From contig NZ_MUBA01000177.1 in the NCBI RefSeq assembly GCF_002154575.1, positions 1 to 35,982 of the forward strand: a stretch of 35,982 nt of DNA. Direction: 5' to 3'. The position numbers and the translations under genes are program-made. This document shows positions 31,797-35,982 of the stretch, one piece after another (within the stretch, counting starts at the first letter, position 1; each line of letters starts with the position of its first letter). This stretch comes from Streptomyces bobili. Lineage in GTDB: Bacteria; Actinomycetota; Actinomycetes; Streptomycetales; Streptomycetaceae. The notes beneath the pieces were generated by a model. The model saw nothing but the letters and a program-made list of their open reading frames with translations. It had not been told where the DNA came from and searched no databases.

Positions 31797-31897
31797 CGTC
31801 CTGCACGCCCTCCTCGCCCTTCTGTGGCCCGGAGCGTACGAGCCCTCAGCCTTCGTGTCACTCGTTGATCCGCGCGCGGCACCTGCTCCCTCGTCGC

Positions 31898-32146
31898 TCA
31901 GACCGACAGCGGTACCGCGTGGATCTCGTCCGCCTTGTGGCCCGCGCGTTCGTGGACGCGTTGGACGGCGTCCGCGGAGGGGGCCTCGGAGAGGCAGTAG
32001 ACGGTGCCGGACTCGGGATCCGCCCAGGCGCTCTCGAAGTGCACGTTCTCGTCCGACTCGATCGCGAGGTCGGCTTGGTGCGCCTGGTGGAGCTGGTCGG
32101 CGGTGATGCCCTCCATGCCGTGGTGGACGTCCATGAATTTGGTCAT
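31898..32146 (-). CDS. DUF4242 protein, nickel-binding type
   Basis: This encodes 82 residues from ATG 32146 (MTKFMDVHHGMEGITADQLH), with AAGGGGATG upstream. QAHQADLAIESDENVHFESA, then WADPESGTVYCLSEAPSADA, then VQRVHERAGHKADEIHAVPL matches DUF4242 ferredoxin-like proteins. Its S. coelicolor homologue near phoU binds nickel. Several His residues (8, 9, 20, 23, 36, 68) and one Cys are available for metal. Cytoplasmic; the physiological role is unclear. Confidence 0.8.
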   Translation of the reverse strand: MTKFMDVHHGMEGITADQLHQAHQADLAIESDENVHFESAWADPESGTVYCLSEAPSADAVQRVHERAGHKADEIHAVPLSV

Positions 32147-32279
32147 GACCGCATCCCCTTTCTCATGCAGGCACGCACACCGGAGCCTGCCTGCGGTCGC
32201 GGTTGCTTCCTCCATGCTGCGCCCGTGTGTACGGGTTCGCGCGGCAGGGGGACACGCCGTGAGAAGAGGGGCGGTGAGT

Positions 32280-32314
32280 GGAGGGGCCGGACGCGCGACA
32301 CGTCCGGCCCCTCC
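32280..32314 (-). terminator. hairpin terminator after the Cys-rich gene
   Basis: GGAGGGGCCGGACG and CGTCCGGCCCCTCC are perfect 14-bp arms around CGCGACA. It lies 13 bases beyond the stop codon of the Cys-rich gene (minus strand). Confidence 0.75.
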
Positions 32315-32326
32315 AGGCGTGGCGTC

Positions 32327-32479
32327 TCAGCCGCACTGACAGGGGTTGCCCGACTGGCAGCCGCAACCGCAGCCCGAGCCGCAGCCGCACGCCGCGACCA
32401 TGGGCAGGCTTCTGATCTCGGCGGGCTGCTCGGTCGGGCGTTCCTGGGTGGGGTCGGGCGTGCTGGGGGCTTCGGCCAT
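32327..32479 (-). CDS. small Cys-rich protein, putative metal binder
   Basis: This encodes 50 residues from ATG 32479, with AGGAGGA 5 bases upstream, which decides against 32527. A Pro/Glu-rich N-terminal half (MAEAPSTPDPTQERPTEQPA) is followed by CGCGSGCGCGC, then QSGNPCQCG: seven Cys in the last 20 residues, spaced like a metallothionein. It is not a known metallothionein by pattern, but Zn, Cu or Ni binding is plausible. A Cys-rich RiPP precursor is an alternative, but no modifying enzyme is nearby. It stands beside the nickel-binding-type DUF4242 gene and has its own terminator. Confidence 0.65.
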   Translation of the reverse strand: MAEAPSTPDPTQERPTEQPAEIRSLPMVAACGCGSGCGCGCQSGNPCQCG

Positions 32480-32642
32480 GGGTTCCTCCTGGAGGCCTGG
32501 AGGCAGGAGCGCCTGTGCCCAGTTCATGCCCGTTCGGGCGGGCGCATCAACGGCGCACGGAGGCTCCGAGGCGCCCCCGGCCCCTCCCGGAAGACAGCGG
32601 CCACGCGCCCCGTCCCACCATCCGGCGACGGATCACGCCCCG

Positions 32643-32696
32643 CGACGACCGTCACCCGACGACCGTCACCCGACGACCGCCACCCGACGACCGCGA
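32643..32696. repeat. 14-bp tandem repeat downstream of phoU
   Basis: Nearly four head-to-tail copies of CGACGACCGTCACC, the third with one change and the last partial. They are non-coding and end just before the phoU stop codon region. Slipped-strand variation between strains is likely. Confidence 0.75.
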
Positions 32697-32700
32697 CGGA

Positions 32701-33402
32701 CTACGCCCCTTCCGATCCCGTCACCGGCTGGATCTCCGTGGGGAGGTCCTGCTGGAGGTTGTCCGCGTGCTCGCCCGTCACCAGGAACACGACGCGCTTG
32801 GCCACGGCCACCGCGTGGTCGGCGAAGCGCTCGTAGTAGCGGCCGAGCAGGGTGACGTCCACGGCCGTCTCGATGCCGTGCTTCCAGCGGTCGTCGATCA
32901 GGTGCTGGAAGAGCGTGCGGTGCAGCAGGTCCATCTCGTCGTCGTCGGTCTCCAACTGGAGGGCGAGGTCGACGTCCTTGGTAATGATCACCTCGGCGGC
33001 CTTGGCCATCAGGCGCTGCGCGAGCTGCCCCATCTCCAGGATGGTGGCGTGCAGGTCGTGCGGCACCGCCCGGTCGGGGAAGCGCAGCCGGGCCAGCTTC
33101 GCCACGTGCTGGGCGAGGTCGCCCGAGCGCTCCAGGTCGGCCGACATGCGCAGCGACGTGACGACGATCCGCAGGTCGGTGGCCACCGGCTGCTGGCGCG
33201 CGAGCAGCGCTATGGCACGCGCCTCCAGGTCGTGCTGGAGTTCGTCGACCTTCTTGTCGCCCTCGATGACGCTCTCGGCCAGCTTCAGATCGGCGTCGAG
33301 CATGGCGGTCGTGGCGCGCCCGATCGCCGACCCCACCAGCCGGGCCATCTCCACCAGACCGTCGCCGATGGAGTCCAGTTCCTCGTGGTACGCGTCCCGC
33401 AT
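32701..33402 (-). CDS. phoU: phosphate signalling regulator PhoU
   Basis: This encodes 233 residues from ATG 33402, with GAGGG 8 bases upstream. The tandem three-helix PhoU fold has the paired metal-binding motifs EGDKKVDELQHDLEARAIAL, then TSLRMSADLERSGDLAQHVA in repeat one, and ETDDDEMDLLHRTLFQHL with LLGRYYERFADHAVAVAKRV in repeat two. PhoU couples the Pst transporter to the PhoR kinase and keeps the pathway off in high phosphate. It is divergent from phoR-phoP across a 224-base region containing PHO-box-like repeats, so PhoP probably activates it. Confidence 0.95.
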   Translation of the reverse strand: MRDAYHEELDSIGDGLVEMARLVGSAIGRATTAMLDADLKLAESVIEGDKKVDELQHDLEARAIALLARQQPVATDLRIVVTSLRMSADLERSGDLAQHVAKLARLRFPDRAVPHDLHATILEMGQLAQRLMAKAAEVIITKDVDLALQLETDDDEMDLLHRTLFQHLIDDRWKHGIETAVDVTLLGRYYERFADHAVAVAKRVVFLVTGEHADNLQQDLPTEIQPVTGSEGA

Positions 33403-33509
33403 CAGGGTTCCCTCTCATACGTGGTTCGTCGGGGGTTCAGGGGGCCGGGACCGGCCATGGAACCGGCGCTGCGAACCCCACGGTGTCACGGTCCGCCCCG
33501 TACGCGTCG

Positions 33510-33553
33510 GATTCCGTCACCCCAAATGAACCACCCCTGGCTCCAAGGTGAAC
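33510..33553 (-). promoter_or_regulatory. PHO-box-like 11-nt direct repeats
   Basis: On the minus strand GTTCACCTTGG (33553-33543) and GTTCATTTGGG (33531-33521) are exactly 22 bases apart, two PhoP repeat units. A weak unit lies between and GGTGACGGAAT follows at 33520-33510. Streptomyces PhoP binds repeats of the GTTCACC type every 11 bases. It lies in the phoU / phoR divergent region. Confidence 0.7.
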
Positions 33554-33626
33554 TCTGGGCGACGAGTGTTCGAGGTCGCACCTCGATGGCTGTGGCCAGG
33601 ACCTGTCGCATGCCTAACCTGGTGGC

Positions 33627-34961
33627 ATGGACGTGAACGCGGCGGTTGCCGCAGCGGCAGCGATCGCCGGGGTGCTCACCGGCGTCATCGCCATGCTGGC
33701 GTTCCGCTGGAGCGAACGCGACCAGAACCGACCCACCAGGACCTCCTTGCACACCGATCCCGTGCTTCCGCCGGGCGTGGACACCGTACTGTCCGTGCTC
33801 CGCTCCTCGGCCGTCGTCCTCGACGAGGCCGACGCCGTAGTCAAGGCCAGCTCCGCCGCGTACGCCCTCGGGCTGGTCCGCGGCGGCAAGCTCGCCGTCG
33901 ATCCGATGCTCCAGATGGCCCGGGACACCCGGCGTGACGGGGAGATACGCCAGGTCGAGCTGGACCTGCCCCGTCGCGGCACCGGCCGGGGCGAAGCCCT
34001 CGCGGTGTCGGCCCGGGTGGCCCCGCTGGGCTCCCGGCTCGTCCTCCTGCTCGTCGAGGACCTGACCGAGGCCCGACGTATCGAGGCCGTCCGCCGCGAC
34101 TTCGTCGCGAACGTCAGCCATGAGCTGAAGACCCCGGTCGGCGCCCTCTCCCTGCTCTCCGAAGCTGTCATGGACGCTTCCGAGGATCCCGAGGCGGTGG
34201 AGCGCTTCGCCGGCCGGATGCAGATCGAGGCGACCCGCCTGACCAACCTGGTCCAGGAACTCATCGACCTCTCCAGGGTCCAGAACGACGATCCGCTGGA
34301 GGACGCCGAACCGGTCCGCGTCGACGAACTCGTCGCCGAGGCCGTCGACCGCTGCCGGCACCAGGCCGGCGCCAAACAGATCACCATGGCCGCCAATGTC
34401 GGGGCGGCCGAGGGGCCCGAGCAGTCTGGTGGCGGGCGACGCGAGGACGGCCACGCCGGCCTGCGGATCTGGGGCAATCGTGGTCAGCTGGCCGCGGCCC
34501 TCGGCAACCTGGTGGAGAACGCCGTCAACTACTCACCCGCCCGTACCCGTGTGGGCATCGCCGCCCGCAGGGTGACCGTGCACGGCGGGGAACTGATCGA
34601 GATCGCCGTGACCGACCAGGGCATCGGCATCTCGGACAAGGACAAGGAGCGGATCTTCGAGCGCTTCTACCGAGTCGACCCCGCCCGCTCCCGTGCCACC
34701 GGCGGTACGGGCCTCGGGCTGGCGATCGTCAAACACGTGGCCGCCTCGCACGGCGGGGAGGTCACGGTGTGGAGCGCTGAGGGACAGGGCTCCACCTTCA
34801 CGCTGCGACTGCCGGAGGCGGGCGCCGCCCGTGACCGTGCCCAGCAGCACCCCGACCTCGACGACGACGTGGAGGGCGGGTTCGCCGCCGGAACCCCCCA
34901 TGCCTCACCCCCCGACTCAGCCGCGTACCAGACGCTTTCCGCCCCGGAGGTCCTTCCGTGA
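33627..34961 (+). CDS. phoR: sensor histidine kinase PhoR
   Basis: This encodes 444 residues from ATG 33627. One N-terminal membrane segment covers residues 5-26 (AAVAAAAAIAGVLTGVIAML), followed by a short PAS-like region (52-145). In the DHp domain, FVANVSHELKTPVGAL holds the phospho-accepting His165. The HATPase has the N box NLVENAVNYS, G1 TDQGIGIS, the F box FERFYRVD and G2 GGTGLGLAIV. The C-terminal 50 residues are acidic and Pro-rich. Only one transmembrane segment and no large extracellular sensor are seen, so phosphate sensing goes through PhoU/Pst. The stop overlaps the phoP start by 4 bases (GTGA). Confidence 0.95.
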   Translation: MDVNAAVAAAAAIAGVLTGVIAMLAFRWSERDQNRPTRTSLHTDPVLPPGVDTVLSVLRSSAVVLDEADAVVKASSAAYALGLVRGGKLAVDPMLQMARDTRRDGEIRQVELDLPRRGTGRGEALAVSARVAPLGSRLVLLLVEDLTEARRIEAVRRDFVANVSHELKTPVGALSLLSEAVMDASEDPEAVERFAGRMQIEATRLTNLVQELIDLSRVQNDDPLEDAEPVRVDELVAEAVDRCRHQAGAKQITMAANVGAAEGPEQSGGGRREDGHAGLRIWGNRGQLAAALGNLVENAVNYSPARTRVGIAARRVTVHGGELIEIAVTDQGIGISDKDKERIFERFYRVDPARSRATGGTGLGLAIVKHVAASHGGEVTVWSAEGQGSTFTLRLPEAGAARDRAQQHPDLDDDVEGGFAAGTPHASPPDSAAYQTLSAPEVLP

Positions 34962-35638
34962 CCCGAGTGCTCGTCGTCGAGGACGAGGAGTCCTTCTCCG
35001 ACGCCCTGTCGTACATGCTCCGCAAGGAGGGCTTCGAGGTCGCTGTCGCGACCACAGGTCCCGATGGACTCGACGAGTTCGAGCGCAACGGCGCCGACCT
35101 CGTGCTTCTCGACCTCATGCTGCCGGGCCTGCCCGGCACCGAGGTCTGCCGCCAGCTGCGTGGCCGCTCCAACGTCCCCGTGATCATGGTGACGGCCAAG
35201 GACAGCGAGATCGACAAGGTGGTCGGCCTCGAAATAGGAGCCGACGACTACGTCACCAAGCCGTTCTCCTCCCGCGAACTGGTGGCCCGCATCCGCGCGG
35301 TGCTCCGCCGCCGCGGCGAGCCCGAGGAGGTCGCCCCGGCGGCCCTGGAGGCCGGGCCGGTCCGGATGGACGTCGACCGTCACGTCGTCACCGTCTCCGG
35401 CTCCAAGGTCGACCTCCCTCTCAAGGAGTTCGACCTCCTGGAGATGCTGCTGCGCAACGCGGGCCGCGTCCTGACCCGCATGCAGCTCATCGACCGCGTC
35501 TGGGGTGCCGACTACGTCGGCGACACCAAGACCCTCGACGTCCACGTCAAGCGCCTTCGCGCGAAGATCGAGCCCGACCCCGGGGCCCCCCGGTACCTGG
35601 TCACGGTCCGCGGTCTCGGATACAAGTTCGAGCCGTAA
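34958..35638 (+). CDS. phoP: response regulator PhoP (OmpR family)
   Basis: This encodes 226 residues from GTG 34958, overlapping phoR by 4 bases, so the two are translationally coupled. The receiver has the acidic pocket VLVVEDEE, phospho-acceptor Asp52 (LVLLDLMLPGLPG), the switch MVTAKDS and Lys101 (YVTKPFSSREL). The C-terminal OmpR winged helix reads KEFDLLEMLLRNAGRVLTRM, then VWGADYVGDTKTLDVHVKRL, then YLVTVRGLGYKFEP. PhoP controls phosphate uptake genes and, in Streptomyces, antibiotic production. Confidence 0.96.
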   Translation: MTRVLVVEDEESFSDALSYMLRKEGFEVAVATTGPDGLDEFERNGADLVLLDLMLPGLPGTEVCRQLRGRSNVPVIMVTAKDSEIDKVVGLEIGADDYVTKPFSSRELVARIRAVLRRRGEPEEVAPAALEAGPVRMDVDRHVVTVSGSKVDLPLKEFDLLEMLLRNAGRVLTRMQLIDRVWGADYVGDTKTLDVHVKRLRAKIEPDPGAPRYLVTVRGLGYKFEP

Positions 35639-35678
35639 ACCGTAGGTCCGCAGGCCGTGGCGTGAACCGGCGGTGATC

Positions 35679-35725
35679 TACGACGAAGGGGCGGCACCCG
35701 TGCGGGGTGCCGCCCCTTCGTCGTA
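35679..35725. terminator. strong hairpin terminator after phoP
   Basis: A perfect 21-bp stem runs from 35679-35699 (starting TACGACGAAGGGG) to 35705-35725, with a 5-base loop GTGCG. It lies 40 bases after the phoP stop and 28 before the convergent stop at 35754, so it may work in both directions. Confidence 0.88.
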
Positions 35726-35753
35726 CGTGCGTACGTCAGAGGTGTACGGGCGC

Positions 35754-35982
35754 TCAGTGGTCGGCCGTCTCCGACTCCGAGGCGCTCGGGGAGGCCGTGT
35801 CGCTCGGGGAAGCGCCCTCGGCCGTGCCCTCGCCCTCGGCACCCTCACCAGCGGGCGTCTCGGACGCCGACTCGCCCGCGGACGGCGACTCGGAGCCGGA
35901 CTCCGCCGGGGCGCTCGGTACGTCGGTGGGGCCCCACTCGGCGAAGTAGTGCTCGGCGGGCACGACGAAGGCGCGCAGGTCG
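35754..35982 (-). CDS. C-terminus of an unidentified protein, cut by the window edge
   Basis: The minus-strand frame is open to the right edge: DLRAFVVPAEHYFAEWGPTD, then a Ser/Glu/Pro/Ala-rich low-complexity tail (about 50 residues) ending SESETADH. Only about 76 residues are visible, and the start lies outside. The acidic, disordered tail resembles those of secreted or membrane-associated Streptomyces proteins, but no domain is recognisable. It is convergent with phoP. Confidence 0.6.
   Translation of the reverse strand, partial: DLRAFVVPAEHYFAEWGPTDVPSAPAESGSESPSAGESASETPAGEGAEGEGTAEGASPSDTASPSASESETADH

Noticed and set aside
32643..32696. Short tandem repeat as possible CRISPR array
   Set aside because: Units are contiguous 14-mers without spacers, and there are no cas genes.
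31346..32836. 496-codon open frame running from the right arm of the AICE across attR
   Set aside because: It crosses attR, the terminator and three minus-strand genes with better start sites and family matches; the protein is low complexity.

Overview
The window is high-GC DNA from a Streptomyces chromosome. The evidence is mshA (mycothiol), a phoU / phoR-phoP cluster, an NlpC/P60 protein, strong third-position GC in most genes and typical Streptomyces small families (DUF6461, DUF2516, DUF2000, DUF4242). I do not assign a species.

Bases 1-4500 look accessory and eroded: a truncated HAD gene, a DUF6461 gene, a methyltransferase, a frameshifted HAD remnant, a short-chain dehydrogenase, and a Tn7-like transposon relic (frameshifted tnsA, decapitated tnsB and one transposon end with four putative TnsB sites). 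Bases 4533-16806 are ordinary core: an XRE regulator with a perfect 28-bp palindrome, an HBHA-like protein, DUF2516, a receiver-PP2C phosphatase, an NlpC/P60 hydrolase, a methyltransferase, mshA with a candidate sigma-R promoter, a YbjN protein, a secreted protein, an AraC/DUF2000 divergent pair, an MFS exporter and phosphoglycerate mutase (gpmA).

Bases 16788-31469 are an integrated actinomycete integrative and conjugative element (AICE, pSAM2-like) of about 14.6 kb, bounded by an exact 39-bp direct repeat. It sits in the 3' end of gpmA. The left copy rebuilds the gpmA end plus stop codon, and the element supplies its own terminator; the original terminator is displaced to the right end. The backbone reads leftward: GntR regulator (KorSA type), Pra-like protein, FtsK-type translocase (TraSA), SpdB, small transfer proteins, SpdD, RepSA, Xis, Int. 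A Nudix protein (candidate Pif immunity factor), an RsbW-like ATPase and a hypothetical protein read rightward. An ACTCGTCTA-type operator recurs at five places and defines a KorSA regulon.

The right third of the element is cargo with clearly lower GC: a 1197-residue NLR-like protein (predicted nuclease domain, NB-ARC ATPase, TPR-like repeats, one TTA codon) and, divergent from it, a zinc-ribbon/DUF4145 protein with a HEPN-like RxxxxH motif. This is the best candidate for an undescribed (probably anti-phage) system. A 145-bp nested palindrome separates cargo from backbone and may be a single-strand origin.

Right of attR the core chromosome resumes: an L7/L12-CTD-like protein, a DUF4242 nickel-binding-type protein, a Cys-rich peptide, PhoU, a PHO-box-like intergenic region, PhoR-PhoP with a strong terminator, and the end of an unidentified gene.
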